From: Enterococcus sp. 4G2_DIV0659
GTDB taxonomy: Bacteria > Bacillota > Bacilli > Lactobacillales > Enterococcaceae
Assembly (NCBI RefSeq): GCF_002140715.2
Contig: NZ_NGLE02000001.1
Location: 2,818,001-2,882,000 of the forward strand
Direction of reading: 5' to 3'
Length of the DNA stretch: 64,000 nucleotides
The notes below the pieces were generated by a model. The model saw nothing but the letters and a program-made list of their open reading frames with translations. It made no database searches and was not told the DNA's origin. Positions 1 to 9,914 of this stretch are shown here, piece by piece. The translations under genes were made by a program, and so were the position numbers. Every line of letters starts with the position of its first letter. The stretch's first letter is position 1.

Positions 1-210
1 TATGCAGAAGTGAACGATAAAATTAATGAACGATTGACCAATCATTCTTATAATCTGATTGAAGCCGTGGCTTCTGCTATTTTGGATGATATTGAAGTGG
101 AACATGGTGAAAAACTAGAAAGTGCGCTTGTTCGTGTGAGAAAATATAGTGTGCCAATGCCAGGGCTATTTGATAATATTGAAATTGAAATGGATAGAGA
201 ATTCGTATGA
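1..210 (+). CDS. folB: Dihydroneopterin aldolase, C-terminal part
   Basis: The reading frame is open from the first base and ends at 210, so only the last 69 residues are present; the N-terminus lies outside the window. FolB converts 7,8-dihydroneopterin to 6-hydroxymethyl-dihydropterin in cytoplasmic folate synthesis. The visible part has the family's C-terminal pattern: a helix with YNLIEAVASAILDD, then a strand containing VRVRKYSVPMPG and a short IEIEMDRE tail. The stop overlaps the folK start by four bases (ATGA), which indicates translational coupling. Position directly before folK, folE and folP makes the assignment safe despite truncation. Confidence 0.85.
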   Translation, partial: YAEVNDKINERLTNHSYNLIEAVASAILDDIEVEHGEKLESALVRVRKYSVPMPGLFDNIEIEMDREFV

Positions 211-695
211 CGATCAGTTATTTAGCGTTGGGTAGCAACTTAGGCGAACGCTTAGAGACTTTGCAAAAAGCGGTCGAATTGTTAGAACAAGACAAAAAAA
301 TTCAAGTGTTAGAAAAATCAAAACTATATGAAACATTACCTTATGGAGATGTTCCTCAAGAAAATTACTATAATGCTGTGATCAAAATCAACACAACCTA
401 TGAACCGATTCAGTTGTTAGACAAAACGCAGGAAATCGAAAAAGTCTTGGGTAGAGAGCGACTGATTCATTGGGGCCCACGAACATTAGATATTGATATT
501 TTACTGATGGGAGATAGAACAATTGCAACAGATCGTTTATCTATTCCGCATAAAGAAATGCTAAAACGCTCCTTCGTATTAATTCCTTTAAAAGATGTTT
601 ATTCGGATTCGATTTTTAAAGGAAAATCTTTGGATGAGTGGATTACAAGTACAGGAAATCAAGCAGAAGTTTGGCTCAATAGGGAAAGTTGGTAA
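207..695 (+). CDS. folK: 2-amino-4-hydroxy-6-hydroxymethyldihydropteridine pyrophosphokinase
   Basis: FolK transfers pyrophosphate from ATP to the FolB product, giving the substrate of dihydropteroate synthase. The 162-residue protein is of usual family length. It begins with the diagnostic YLALGSNLGERLETL, has the HPPK signature GPRTLDIDILLMGD near residues 91-104 (the aspartates bind the two Mg ions), and the IPHKEML segment after it. The ATG overlaps the folB stop. The next gene starts four bases after its stop, so folB-folK-folE form one translation-coupled transcript. Confidence 0.95.
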   Translation: MTISYLALGSNLGERLETLQKAVELLEQDKKIQVLEKSKLYETLPYGDVPQENYYNAVIKINTTYEPIQLLDKTQEIEKVLGRERLIHWGPRTLDIDILLMGDRTIATDRLSIPHKEMLKRSFVLIPLKDVYSDSIFKGKSLDEWITSTGNQAEVWLNRESW

Positions 696-699
696 GAAG

Positions 700-1266
700 A
701 TGGATGAAAAACAACTAGTAGTAATTGAAGAGGCGGTAAAACAAATATTAGAGGCTATCGGTGAAGATCCTAATCGAGCAGGTGTCAAAAATACACCAAC
801 TCGTGTAGCCAAAATGTACAAAGAAGTTTTTGCTTCATTAAGAGAACCAGAATTTAATGATTATGCCTTGTTTGATAGTTTGAATGAAGATGACATGGTG
901 CTTGTTAAAGATATTCAATTTTATTCAATGTGTGAACATCATTTGTTACCATTTTATGGAAAAGTACATGTTGCTTACGTTCCTGATGAAAAGAAAGTTT
1001 TAGGTCTAAGCAAACTGCCGCGTTTGGTAGAATATTGTGCGAAACGACCAAGTGTTCAAGAAGATTTAACCATTATGATTGCCAATAAACTGGTGGAACA
1101 TGTTCCTGTAAAAGGTGTAGCGGTAGCCATTGAAGCAGAACATATGTGTATGACGATGCGGGGAGTAAAATCGCCTAATAGTTTAACGAAAACCTTTCAC
1201 TATCAAGGGATTTTTAAGACGGATCGTGAGCAGAAAGAAGACTTTTTACGAGCGATTGAAGCATAA
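700..1266 (+). CDS. folE: GTP cyclohydrolase I
   Basis: First enzyme of pterin synthesis: GTP to dihydroneopterin triphosphate. The start is set at ATG 700 (MDEKQLVVIEEAV), giving 188 residues, the usual length. A longer frame back to 595 exists but only overlaps folK. Zinc and active-site motifs are present: SMCEHHLLPFYGKVHVAY near residues 74-91 and EAEHMCMTMRG near 144-154. A purine-rich AGGGAAAG lies upstream inside the folK end. Unusually, the first pathway enzyme is encoded after folB and folK, which is common in lactic acid bacteria. Confidence 0.95.
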   Translation: MDEKQLVVIEEAVKQILEAIGEDPNRAGVKNTPTRVAKMYKEVFASLREPEFNDYALFDSLNEDDMVLVKDIQFYSMCEHHLLPFYGKVHVAYVPDEKKVLGLSKLPRLVEYCAKRPSVQEDLTIMIANKLVEHVPVKGVAVAIEAEHMCMTMRGVKSPNSLTKTFHYQGIFKTDREQKEDFLRAIEA

Positions 1267-1278
1267 GGAATGAGTAAA

Positions 1279-1866
1279 ATGGAAATTATTGTCGGAACGA
1301 ATAATCAAGGAAAACTACGTGAAATACAATCAGCGTATTCCAAAGAACAAATCACATTTGTTCCTTATACAAAGTATACAAAAAGCAATGAAGAGGTAGC
1401 TGAAATAGGAAACACATATACTGAAAATGCACTCATCAAAGCCCAATTTTATGCTCAAAAAATTGGAAAGCCTGTACTAGCAGATGATGGCGGTCTAGAA
1501 ATAGACGCTTTTCCTACTATACTAGGTGTTCAGACTGCACGTTTTTTTAAAACTGGAATGAGTGATACAGAAAAAAATCAGCAGTTATTGGCCCTTTTTG
1601 ATGCTCATGAAACATTTTCTCGAACGATCCATCTTCATGCAGTATTAGTGTATGCTTGGCCCAATGGTGAGTACATTATTTCAGCTAAACAATTGAATGG
1701 AGAGTTGGCGAAAATAGAAACAGGAGAACTGGGTTATGGATTTGATAAGATTTTTTATCTACCAAAAGAGCGCAAAACTCTTGCTCAATTGTCAGATGTC
1801 CAGCGGAATGAACTCAGTCCACGCATGTCAGCACTTAAAGAATTGATTGAGAAACTAAAGGAGTAA
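1279..1866 (+). CDS. RdgB/HAM1-type non-canonical purine NTP pyrophosphatase
   Basis: ITPase-superfamily protein expected to hydrolyse dITP/XTP to monophosphates and so keep deaminated purines out of DNA. Visible motifs are IIVGTNNQGKLREIQ at the N-terminus (nucleotide-binding SHR-like loop), ADDGGLEIDAF (catalytic aspartates) and GELGYGFDKIFYLP near the C-terminus. Two ATGs are possible: 1270 follows AAGGA with no spacing, whereas 1279 has about nine bases, so I chose 1279 (195 residues). It is sandwiched between folE and folP; a second role in removing a pterin triphosphate is conceivable from context but only inference. Confidence 0.85.
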   Translation: MEIIVGTNNQGKLREIQSAYSKEQITFVPYTKYTKSNEEVAEIGNTYTENALIKAQFYAQKIGKPVLADDGGLEIDAFPTILGVQTARFFKTGMSDTEKNQQLLALFDAHETFSRTIHLHAVLVYAWPNGEYIISAKQLNGELAKIETGELGYGFDKIFYLPKERKTLAQLSDVQRNELSPRMSALKELIEKLKE

Positions 1867-1868
1867 AA

Positions 1869-2675
1869 ATGATGAAGGAAAGTAATTTTTTTACGAAAGA
1901 AATGACTCAAATCATGGGAATTTTAAATGTTACACCAGATTCATTTTCTGATGGTGGACGATATAATGACGTGGATAAAGCGATTATTCATTGTGAGGAA
2001 ATGTTAGCAGCGGACGTTGATATTATTGATATCGGCGGACAATCGACTCGCCCAAATTATCAAGAAATTTCCGCTGATGAAGAGAAGAAAAGAGTTTTGC
2101 CTATTGTGCGAGCAATAAGAAAAAGGACGAATAAGCCGATTTCGATTGATACTTATTTTCCAGAAGTAGCAGATGCTGCATTAGCTGAAGGAGCCTCAAT
2201 TATCAATGATATCAAAGGATTAGACACAAACGGAATGCTGGATGTTGCCAAAAAATACCCGACTAGTGGATTGGTCATCATGCATTCACGCACACGACGC
2301 AATGAATTAACGGTGATTGACGATATTCAACAGTTTTATCAAGAAAAAATCGACCTTTGCCAACAGGCAGGAATTGAATTAAACCGAATCTGCTTTGACC
2401 CAGGTATCGGGTTTGGCAAAACTCAAGAAGAAAATATAGACATTTTAAAAGATCCAAAGGCTTTCCGATATAAAAATTATCCTTTATTATATGGCGTATC
2501 AAGAAAAAGAACAATTGCTGCACTAACAAACGAAACAGATCCCCTAGCCCGTGATTTTGGTTCAATCGCGGCTTCATTATTTGCAGCAAATCAAGGTGTA
2601 GAAGTTGTTCGAGTTCATCATGTCAAAGGAATGCGTGATGCATTGAATGTATGGCAGAAATTAAAAACCACATAA
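1869..2675 (+). CDS. folP: Dihydropteroate synthase
   Basis: FolP condenses hydroxymethyl-dihydropterin pyrophosphate with p-aminobenzoate; it is the sulfonamide target. The 268-residue protein shows the two DHPS signatures: MGILNVTPDSFSDGG near residues 16-30 and the DIGGQSTRP pterin-phosphate loop near 56-64, followed by the C-terminal YGVSRKR segment. RBS AAAGGAG lies directly upstream and the gene begins two bases after the preceding stop. It ends the folate cluster; no strong terminator is visible before the hisS leader. Confidence 0.95.
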   Translation: MMKESNFFTKEMTQIMGILNVTPDSFSDGGRYNDVDKAIIHCEEMLAADVDIIDIGGQSTRPNYQEISADEEKKRVLPIVRAIRKRTNKPISIDTYFPEVADAALAEGASIINDIKGLDTNGMLDVAKKYPTSGLVIMHSRTRRNELTVIDDIQQFYQEKIDLCQQAGIELNRICFDPGIGFGKTQEENIDILKDPKAFRYKNYPLLYGVSRKRTIAALTNETDPLARDFGSIAASLFAANQGVEVVRVHHVKGMRDALNVWQKLKTT

Positions 2676-2764
2676 AAATTCTCGCATTCTTTGTGTGATC
2701 ATCTGAAATTCTGCTTGACTTTGCTAACAATCTCTAGTAATTTATAGATATTATAAAAAAATCG

Positions 2765-2985
2765 ATGAAAGAACGAGTAGATTTCAACCTAATCGTATAA
2801 GAGAAAGTTGCCTTGGCTGAAAGCAACTTCATTAGTGAAATTAAAAGACATTCTGGAGATGAACGGAGGAAAAGCCGTTCCGTTGCGAGCGTTAATCGTT
2901 AGAGGAAAGAGCAATCTTTCGAAACTTAGGTGGTACCGCGTGTGTCTATTCACTCGCCCTTGTAATTATACAAGGGCGAGTTTTT
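2765..2985 (+). promoter_or_regulatory. T-box riboswitch leader of hisS-aspS
   Basis: The conserved T-box AGGTGGTACCGCG is at 2928-2940. A Stem I distal hairpin (AGTTGC / GCAACT) lies at about 2803-2829. A G+C-rich terminator has arms CTCGCCCTTG (2953-2962) and CAAGGGCGAG (2971-2980) followed by five T. The likely specifier codon is GAC (Asp) at 2848-2850, in AAAAGACATT. The T-box UGGU would tolerate a G73 discriminator by wobble, fitting tRNA-Asp better than tRNA-His (C73). A candidate promoter is TTGACT at 2715-2720 with a weak TAATTT at 2738-2743. Uncharged tRNA would allow read-through into hisS-aspS. Confidence 0.9.
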
Positions 2986-3377
2986 GTTGTGAATCACTGC
3001 GATTGGCAGTGCCAGAGCAGATGATGAACAATACTTGGCGAACGAAGTGAGCGAAGTTACCATACTAGTGAATCACCAAACGCTGAAGGTAGAAAAAGAA
3101 GCGGTGATGGCTAATTAAGATGTTGATTAGGTCTTGAAGTATCCATACTAGGAATCACCAAAAGCCATGATCCAAACAAAAAGCAAGGATCAGCGACCAC
3201 CGTGAGTGAAGTTACCATACTAGGAATTCCACACTCTATAATTTCAATCAAATAGCGTAGATTAGTGAACGAAAAGCACGAACTAATCTTACAAACAGCT
3301 CTATAACTATTCTAATCTCAACGAATCTTTACAAAAATAGAATACAAATACTGAACACTAAATAGGAGATGAAACCA
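2986..3377 (+). repeat. Repeat-rich non-coding spacer between T-box terminator and hisS
   Basis: Nearly 400 bases without a credible gene. It starts with a copy of a dispersed element (2981-3056) related to segments at 10989, 39921 and 40366. It then holds three imperfect copies of a GAAGT-TACCATACTAG-GAATCACC unit at 3053-3080, 3135-3160 and 3207-3230. The spacer lies after the T-box terminator and so is only transcribed when the terminator is bypassed. Function unknown. Confidence 0.55.
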
Positions 3378-4673
3378 ATGAGTTATCAAAAACCAAAAGG
3401 AACCAATGACTTATTACCAGGAACATCTGAAAAATGGCAATTTGTCGAAGAGACTGCACGATTGATTTTCCGTGATTATCAATATGAAGAAATTCGGACA
3501 CCGATTTTTGAACATTATGAAGTCATTTCCAGAAGTGTGGGAGATACGACAGATATTGTTTCAAAAGAAATGTATGATTTCTACGATAAAGGCGATCGTC
3601 ATGTAACCCTGCGTCCAGAAGGGACAGCGCCGATTGTTCGTTCTTTTGTCGAAAATAAACTATTTGGTCCTGAATTTGCAAAGCCATATAAGACTTATTA
3701 CATGGGACCAATGTTTCGTTATGAACGGCCGCAAGCTGGACGTTTAAGACAATTCCACCAAATTGGGGCAGAAGCATTTGGTAGTGTTAATCCAGCAGTG
3801 GATGTTGAAAGTATGGCGATGGCGTTAGACTTTTTCAAACAATTAGGCATTCAGCAAATTCGTTTAGTAATCAATTCTTTAGGGGATAAAGCAACAAGAG
3901 CTGCTTATCGCCAAGCATTGATTGATTACTTAGAACCGAAATCTGCTGAATTAAGTGAGGATTCAAAGCGTCGTTTACACGAAAATCCATTACGCGTGTT
4001 AGATAGTAAAGACAAAAAAGATCAAGCAATTGTGGCAGAAGCACCATCCATTTTAGATTATTTAAGTGAATCTTCTAAAGAACATTTTGAAACTGTTAAA
4101 ACAATGTTGAATGAACTAAATATTCCGTTTGAAGTGGATAGTAACATGGTTCGTGGTCTAGACTATTACACGAATACGATTTTTGAAATCATGAGTGAAG
4201 CGCCTGGCATGGGTGCGCAAGCAACTATTTGTGCAGGTGGACGTTATGATGGCTTAGTTGAAGAATTAGGCGGACCAGCAACTCCAGGATTTGGTTTTGC
4301 AATGGGAATCGAACGTGTATTGATCACAATGGAAGCAGAAGGTGTCGTTGTTCCTGTAATCAATGAAGTAGATGCTTATGTTGTAGGCATCGGGGAACAA
4401 ACAAATATTGAATCACTAAAATTAGTGCAAGCTATTCGTAATTTTGGTTTTTCAGCTGATCGTGACTTTATGGATCGTAAAGCAAAAGCGCAATTTAAAA
4501 CAGCCGCAAAATTAAATGCCAAACTAGCACTAACTTTAGGGGAAGATGAGTTAGGAAAAGGTGTGGTCAATGTAAAATCAATGGCTAACCGTAAAGAAAA
4601 AGCCTTTCCGCTAACGGATATTTACGAAAGATTCGATGATATTTACGACGAAATGATGAAAAGCGGTAGTTGA
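3378..4673 (+). CDS. hisS: Histidyl-tRNA synthetase
   Basis: Class II synthetase that charges tRNA-His. 431 residues, normal length. ATG 3378 ([15 protein letters not shown]) is preferred over ATG 3369, because AGGAG at 3364-3368 abuts the latter and is well spaced for the former. Motif 2 is in [12 protein letters not shown] near residues 76-87. The histidine-specific RGLDYYT and GGRYDGL motifs follow, then the anticodon-binding C-terminal domain. It is led by the T-box and followed 36 bases later by aspS, the usual Firmicutes pairing. Confidence 0.97.
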   Translation: MSYQKPKGTNDLLPGTSEKWQFVEETARLIFRDYQYEEIRTPIFEHYEVISRSVGDTTDIVSKEMYDFYDKGDRHVTLRPEGTAPIVRSFVENKLFGPEFAKPYKTYYMGPMFRYERPQAGRLRQFHQIGAEAFGSVNPAVDVESMAMALDFFKQLGIQQIRLVINSLGDKATRAAYRQALIDYLEPKSAELSEDSKRRLHENPLRVLDSKDKKDQAIVAEAPSILDYLSESSKEHFETVKTMLNELNIPFEVDSNMVRGLDYYTNTIFEIMSEAPGMGAQATICAGGRYDGLVEELGGPATPGFGFAMGIERVLITMEAEGVVVPVINEVDAYVVGIGEQTNIESLKLVQAIRNFGFSADRDFMDRKAKAQFKTAAKLNAKLALTLGEDELGKGVVNVKSMANRKEKAFPLTDIYERFDDIYDEMMKSGS

Positions 4674-4709
4674 TGAAATAAAGTATAAACAATGAGGAGC
4701 GAATAATTA

Positions 4710-6479
4710 ATGGCAAAAAGAACAGTTTACTGCGGAGAAGTCTCAGCAGATTTAGTCGGACAGGTAATTACATTAAAAGGATGGGTACAAAAACGTCGTG
4801 ACTTGGGTGGCGTGATTTTCATTGATTTACGTGACCGTGAAGGCATTGCACAAGTTGTGTTTAATCCAGCACATTCTGAAGAAGCGTGGAAAATAGCTGA
4901 TAAATGCCGTAGTGAGTACGTTATCGAAATTACGGGAGAATTGACTTACCGCGATAAAGAAGCAATCAACCCAAAAATGAAAACCGGCGAATTTGAAATT
5001 ATGGCAACAGACATTACGATTTTGAATACAGCGAAAACACCACCATTTTTAATTGAAGACGAAAACAATGTAGGTGACGAACTTCGCTTGAAGTACCGTT
5101 ACTTAGACTTACGTCGTCCACAAATGACTGCAAACCTAAAATTACGTCATGAAGTAACGAAAACAATCCGTCATTATTTAGACGATACAGACTTTATGGA
5201 TATCGAAACACCTTATCTAGGAAAATCAACACCAGAAGGCGCTCGTGATTACTTAGTTCCTTCACGTGTACATGCGGGACACTTTTATGCCTTGCCGCAA
5301 TCACCACAAATTTTTAAACAATTATTGATGAATGCTGGATTTGATCGTTATTATCAAATCGTTCGTTGTTTCCGTGACGAAGACTTGCGTGGGGATCGTC
5401 AACCTGAATTTACCCAAGTGGATATCGAAACAACTTTCTTAACACCAGAAGAAATTCAAACAATGACAGAAGAAATGCTGGTTAAAGTGATGCGTGAAAC
5501 AAAAGGAATCGAGGTTACATTGCCGTTTCCGCGTATTAGCTATGATGAAGCGATGGCACGTTACGGTAGTGACAAACCAGATACACGTTTTGATATGGAA
5601 TTGATTGATATTGCTGATGTGGTAAAAGATGTTGATTTCAAGGTTTTTCAAATGGCTTTAGAAAATGGCGGACATGTTAAGGCGTTAAATGCGAAAGGTG
5701 CAGCTGATAAATATTCAAGAAAAGATATGGACAACTTAGGTACTTATGTAAGCCAATTTGGTGCTAAAGGATTAGCTTGGTTAAAAGTGGAAGAAGATGG
5801 TCTAAAAGGCCCAATCGCAAAATTCTTAACAGAGGTTTCTGACGAGTTGATCAAAGCAACAAATGCTGAAGTTGGCGATATTTTGATGTTTGGCGCAGAT
5901 AAACCAGAAATCGTTGCCGCAGCATTAGGTGCTGTTCGTTCCCGCTTAGGAAAAGAATTAGACTTGATAGATGAATCTAAATTCAATTTCCTATGGGTAG
6001 TTGATTGGCCATTGTTTGAATACGATGAAGAAGCTGGTCGTTACGTTTCTGCTCACCATCCATTTACGCAACCAAAAGAATCTGATATTGACTTACTTTC
6101 AACAGATCCATCAAAAGTTTACGCTGAAGCGTATGATATTGTCTTAAACGGTTATGAATTAGGTGGCGGTTCACTACGTATTCATAAACGTGATTTACAA
6201 GAAAAAATGTTTGAAACACTAGGATTTACGAAAGAGTCAGCGCAAGAACAATTTGGTTTCTTGTTGGATGCTTTAGATTATGGTTTCCCTCCACACGGCG
6301 GAATTGCGCTAGGTTTAGATCGCTTAGTAATGTTGCTAGCTGGTGAAAATAATATTCGTGAAGTGATTGCTTTCCCTAAAAATGGTAAAGCAGCAGATCC
6401 GATGACAAGTGCACCAAGTGTGGTTTCACCATTACAATTATTTGAGTTAAATATAGATGTTACAGCAATTGATGAATAA
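4710..6479 (+). CDS. aspS: Aspartyl-tRNA synthetase
   Basis: Charges tRNA-Asp. 589 residues with an N-terminal OB-fold anticodon domain ([20 protein letters not shown]), the class II catalytic core ([12 protein letters not shown]; motif 2 [16 protein letters not shown]), the bacterial GAD-type insertion, and motif 3 [13 protein letters not shown] near the end. The RBS is AGGAG before ATG 4710. It shares the T-box-controlled transcript with hisS; the inferred Asp specifier in the leader matches this gene. A strong terminator follows. Confidence 0.97.
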   Translation: MAKRTVYCGEVSADLVGQVITLKGWVQKRRDLGGVIFIDLRDREGIAQVVFNPAHSEEAWKIADKCRSEYVIEITGELTYRDKEAINPKMKTGEFEIMATDITILNTAKTPPFLIEDENNVGDELRLKYRYLDLRRPQMTANLKLRHEVTKTIRHYLDDTDFMDIETPYLGKSTPEGARDYLVPSRVHAGHFYALPQSPQIFKQLLMNAGFDRYYQIVRCFRDEDLRGDRQPEFTQVDIETTFLTPEEIQTMTEEMLVKVMRETKGIEVTLPFPRISYDEAMARYGSDKPDTRFDMELIDIADVVKDVDFKVFQMALENGGHVKALNAKGAADKYSRKDMDNLGTYVSQFGAKGLAWLKVEEDGLKGPIAKFLTEVSDELIKATNAEVGDILMFGADKPEIVAAALGAVRSRLGKELDLIDESKFNFLWVVDWPLFEYDEEAGRYVSAHHPFTQPKESDIDLLSTDPSKVYAEAYDIVLNGYELGGGSLRIHKRDLQEKMFETLGFTKESAQEQFGFLLDALDYGFPPHGGIALGLDRLVMLLAGENNIREVIAFPKNGKAADPMTSAPSVVSPLQLFELNIDVTAIDE

Positions 6480-6488
6480 ATAAAAAAT

Positions 6489-6527
6489 TGGAAACACTTT
6501 TTACTTGAGAAGTGTTTCCATTTTTTT
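6489..6527 (+). terminator. Rho-independent terminator after aspS
   Basis: Perfect 11-bp stem, TGGAAACACTT (6489-6499) with AAGTGTTTCCA (6510-6520), a ten-base loop and seven T. It closes the hisS-aspS transcript. Confidence 0.93.
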
Positions 6528-6632
6528 ATTTAAATTCATAATAAGAAAAAGCGCTCTTTTTACGTGATTAATTGATTTATGATGTTTATACTTAATGGAT
6601 GGACTGGTGTTAACGAAAGGATGAGAGAGAAA

Positions 6633-7430
6633 ATGAAACGTAGACGATTGTTTCAAGGAGTTTTAGTGACTTCTGTAATTACTATCTTATCAGGGTGTCA
6701 AATAAAGACAGTCAAATCAAACCAATCAGTGAAGGAGAGCGAAGAGATGACTATTGAAAAGAAAGAGATAAATCAATCCACATCTAGTCAATCAAAGGAG
6801 GAGCATTCAAAAACGAAAGAATCTGAAATGAAAACATTTCCCTCCGGCTCGTTATTACAAGCAGTAACGGATATTGATAGCGCAAAGGTTCAAGAAATAC
6901 TTCAAGATAAAAGCTACCCAATTGATGAAATGAATGAAAAAGGTGAGACACCGCTTTTAATTGCGACCCATCAAAATGCTGTAGAAATTGCTAAGTTGCT
7001 TATTGATCGAGGAGCCAGTATCAACAAACAGGATCAAATTTTTGATAGTCCTTATCTCTATGCTGGTGCACAAGGGAAAACGGAAATTCTCGCATATATG
7101 TTAGAAAAGCAAGAACCAAACCAGCAAATTTTCAATCGTTTTGGTGGAAATGCGTTGATTCCTGCTGCTGAAAAAGGACACATTGAAAATGTAAAACTTT
7201 TATTAGCTGATGGACGAGTGAAGATTGATCATCAAAATAATTACGGTTATACAGCTTTGATTGAAGCTGTTGCACTAAGAGACGGCTCTGCTGTCTATCA
7301 ACAGATTGTCAAGGTATTGTTGGAAGCGGGCGCAAATAAAACGTTAAAAGATAATACAGGACGAACCGCAGAAGATTATGCAAGAAGTTTAGGATACACT
7401 GAAATGCTTCATTTGTTAACATCTAATTGA
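6633..7430 (+). CDS. Ankyrin-repeat lipoprotein
   Basis: 265 residues from ATG 6633; ATG 6621 abuts the AAAGG ribosome site and is less likely. A short signal peptide (MKRRRLFQGVLVTSVIT) ends in a lipobox ILSGC with the lipidated cysteine at about residue 22. A Ser/Glu/Lys-rich linker follows. From about residue 70 come ankyrin-type repeats, recognisable by GETPLLIATHQNAVEIAKLLIDR and YGYTALIEAVALRDG style units. It is probably anchored outside the membrane and used for protein contacts; no enzymatic motif was seen. It stands alone between the aspS terminator and the YitT-type gene. Similar ankyrin lipoproteins occur in enterococci, with unknown roles. Confidence 0.8.
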   Translation: MKRRRLFQGVLVTSVITILSGCQIKTVKSNQSVKESEEMTIEKKEINQSTSSQSKEEHSKTKESEMKTFPSGSLLQAVTDIDSAKVQEILQDKSYPIDEMNEKGETPLLIATHQNAVEIAKLLIDRGASINKQDQIFDSPYLYAGAQGKTEILAYMLEKQEPNQQIFNRFGGNALIPAAEKGHIENVKLLLADGRVKIDHQNNYGYTALIEAVALRDGSAVYQQIVKVLLEAGANKTLKDNTGRTAEDYARSLGYTEMLHLLTSN

Positions 7431-7626
7431 ACTTGAGATGAAAATAATCTGTATATAAATGACAGAATCGCTCGCATTTAAGTAAGGGGGAAGCTGTTGA
7501 ATTTCTAAGAAAGTCAGAAAGATTGCAAGTTCTTTTTTGCCGATGTGAATATTCTCCTTTTTTTCTTCCCTCAAAGCACGTATAATAAGAAACAAATGAA
7601 TTGAAGTAAAGTGAGGCTACTTTTAC

Positions 7627-8502
7627 ATGAAAAAATTTTTTGAAAGTTTACCTGTCCATGATTATACGACAAAACTTTCAGTGTCTATTGTTTATGCGAT
7701 CTTGGCATCTGTTGCAATGAACTTTTTTTACCAACCAGGAAATATTTATTCTAGTGGTATTACTGGATTGGCTCAAATTCTAACAACACTGTCAACAAGA
7801 ATCGTCGGATTTAATGTACCTGTTTCGATTACATTGTATGCATTGAATATCCCGTTATTCTTTGTTGCTTGGCTGAAAATAGGGAAAAAATTTACGATTT
7901 TTACCATTTTGACGGTTACGCTAACATCTGTATTTATGCAAATTGTACCGCAAACAAGCCTGTCTAATGATCCGATTATTTGCGCAATTTTTGGAGGAGC
8001 TGTAATGGGGTCTGGGATTGGTTTTGCCTTGAAAAATGGACTTTCCTCTGGTGGTTTGGATATTTTTAGTATTACAATCCGTAAAAAAACAGGTCGTTCA
8101 GTAGGCTCCATATCCATGTACTTTAATGGGTTGATTATTTTTGTGGCTGGTTATTTGTTTGGCTGGCAATATATGTTTTATAGTGCACTGTCTATTTTTG
8201 TTAGTGGCAAGGTGACAGATGCTGTCTATACGAAACAAAAGAAAATGCAAGTCATGATTATTACTAAAAATCCTGAAGCAGTTATTGATGGTATCCAACA
8301 AAAAATGAGACGAGGAATTACGATTATTCATGAAGCAGAAGGTGCTTATCGACATGACAAACAAACTCTGCTTTTGACAGTTGTTACTCGTTTTGAATTG
8401 CCAGCTTTAGAATCTGCTATGAAAGAATCTGATCCATCAGCTTTTGTAAGTATTTCAGATAATGTTAAAATCCTTGGTCGTTTTTATGAAGAAGATTTAT
8501 AA
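7627..8502 (+). CDS. YitT family membrane protein (DUF161/DUF2179)
   Basis: 291 residues. Five or six hydrophobic segments fill residues 15-195, including AILASVAMNFFYQPGNIYSSGITGLAQ and a glycine-rich GSGIGFALKNGLSSGGLDIF segment typical of YitT proteins. The C-terminal about 80 residues (MQVMIITKNPEAVIDGIQQ onward) match the cytoplasmic DUF2179 domain. The function of the family is not established. A TATAAT-like element lies near 7580 and the 17-bp terminator hairpin follows, so it is probably monocistronic. Confidence 0.88.
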   Translation: MKKFFESLPVHDYTTKLSVSIVYAILASVAMNFFYQPGNIYSSGITGLAQILTTLSTRIVGFNVPVSITLYALNIPLFFVAWLKIGKKFTIFTILTVTLTSVFMQIVPQTSLSNDPIICAIFGGAVMGSGIGFALKNGLSSGGLDIFSITIRKKTGRSVGSISMYFNGLIIFVAGYLFGWQYMFYSALSIFVSGKVTDAVYTKQKKMQVMIITKNPEAVIDGIQQKMRRGITIIHEAEGAYRHDKQTLLLTVVTRFELPALESAMKESDPSAFVSISDNVKILGRFYEEDL

Positions 8503-8525
8503 GTGAGGCCTTTATTCTGTTTTTA

Positions 8526-8570
8526 AGTGATTAGATTCTAACTTGAAGCGTTAGAATCCAGTCGCTTTTT
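8526..8570 (+). terminator. Terminator after the YitT family gene
   Basis: A 17-base stem, AGTGATTAGATTCTAAC (8526-8542) with GTTAGAATCCAGTCGCT (8550-8566), in which three pairs are G-T, then five T ending at 8570. Confidence 0.85.
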
Positions 8571-8677
8571 CTTTAGAAAAAAGGTTCGTCGGTCGTCTAC
8601 TTAGTAGCTATCGTATTTATTTTATAGAAAATAGATGTCGTAACTAAAAAAATAATCTCTTTTTCTTGAAAAGAAAG

Positions 8678-8730
8678 TTGAAAACTGTTAAACTGTATTT
8701 GTAAGATTGAGGGACACTTTTAAGACTGTT
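8678..8730 (+). promoter_or_regulatory. cggR promoter and candidate CggR operator
   Basis: TTGAAA (8678-8683), 18-base spacer, TAAGAT (8702-8707). Directly downstream is GGGACACTTTTAAGACTGTT (8711-8730), which carries a GGGAC half-site resembling the known CggR operator (GGGAC...TGTC) in the expected place between promoter and cggR. Autoregulation of the glycolytic operon is established for Bacillus CggR; the exact site here is inferred. Confidence 0.5.
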
Positions 8731-8836
8731 AAAGAATTTAACAATGAGAAAGAAGAACGTCAATCGTATTTTTTTAAAGTTCATAGGTCGTTTTAAGTCT
8801 TACTTGGACATTTTTAGACCAACGAAGGAGCGCATC

Positions 8837-9874
8837 ATGCTAGATGAATTGAAAATGATTGAAGCAGTTGCTCCAGATTTGCTCGATGTAATGCAAGAAA
8901 GGTTTCATATTCTGCGTAATATTTACTGGATGCAGCCTATTGGACGCAGAAGTTTATCAGACAGTATGGGAATTACGGAACGAGTTTTAAGAACCGAAAC
9001 GGATTTTCTGAAAAATTTACAACTGATTGAGACTTCAAAAAGCGGAATGACCCTAACTGAAAAAGGTTTGGATGTTTATCAAGGCTTAGAATCAGTGATG
9101 AATCAGTTGCTTGGCATGCATCAAATCGAAAAAGAAATCAGTCAATATTTTGGGATCAAACGTTGTATTGTTGTAGCTGGAAATAGTGATATTCAAGAGA
9201 AAGTCCTTTATGAATTTGGGGATGTTTTGACCGATTCGCTGGATCTGCTTTTACCCGAGGGTGAGAATATTATTGCCGTGATGGGCGGTACTACAATGGC
9301 AATGACTGCTGAGCACATGGGAACATTAGAGACAGAAAAACGACATAATTTGTTTGTTCCTGCTAGAGGCGGGATTGGTGAAGCAATGACCGTTCAAGCC
9401 AATTCAGTGAGTGCTGTAATGGCAAGTAAAACTGGCGGACACCATAGAGCGTTGTATGTTCCAGAGCAACTAAGCCTTGAAACCTACAATTCGTTACTTC
9501 AAGAACCATCAATTCAAGAAGTATTGTCGCTAATCGAACAAAGCAATTGTGTGGTTCACAGTATTGGGCGCGCGTTGCATATGGCAGCACGTCGTAAAAT
9601 GTCGGATGATGAACTTATCATGTTGAAGCAAAATAATGCTGTAGCAGAATCTTTTGGTTATTTCTTTGATGAAGAGGGCGAAGTTGTTTATAAAATTCCT
9701 CGAATCGGACTTCAGCTAAAGGATGTGCAAAAAATTCCTAATGTTGTTGCGATTGCAGGAGGTAAGACAAAAGCCAAGGCAATCCACGCTTACATGAAAA
9801 ATGCACCAAAACAAACGTGGCTCATCACAGATGAAGCCGCTGCAAATGAGATTTTAAAAGGGGCAACCCTTTAA
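8837..9874 (+). CDS. cggR: Central glycolytic genes regulator
   Basis: SorC/DeoR-type repressor that binds upstream of the gap operon and is released by fructose-1,6-bisphosphate. The start is ATG 8837 ([13 protein letters not shown]), with GGAG seven bases upstream, giving 345 residues, the family length. An upstream ATG at 8744 would add a basic tail without a ribosome site. The N-terminal winged helix contains [17 protein letters not shown] sequence (here [19 protein letters not shown]). The sugar-binding domain includes the [17 protein letters not shown] and [14 protein letters not shown] segments that contact the effector. It sits directly before gap, as in other Firmicutes. Confidence 0.95.
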   Translation: MLDELKMIEAVAPDLLDVMQERFHILRNIYWMQPIGRRSLSDSMGITERVLRTETDFLKNLQLIETSKSGMTLTEKGLDVYQGLESVMNQLLGMHQIEKEISQYFGIKRCIVVAGNSDIQEKVLYEFGDVLTDSLDLLLPEGENIIAVMGGTTMAMTAEHMGTLETEKRHNLFVPARGGIGEAMTVQANSVSAVMASKTGGHHRALYVPEQLSLETYNSLLQEPSIQEVLSLIEQSNCVVHSIGRALHMAARRKMSDDELIMLKQNNAVAESFGYFFDEEGEVVYKIPRIGLQLKDVQKIPNVVAIAGGKTKAKAIHAYMKNAPKQTWLITDEAAANEILKGATL

Positions 9875-9914
9875 AATAAAAAAATTTTTGATTTTCATAA
9901 GGAGGAAATCTTTA

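Noticed and set aside
2808..3050. Open frame across the T-box leader
   Set aside because: Covers T-box, terminator and repeat; no ribosome site and no protein-like composition.
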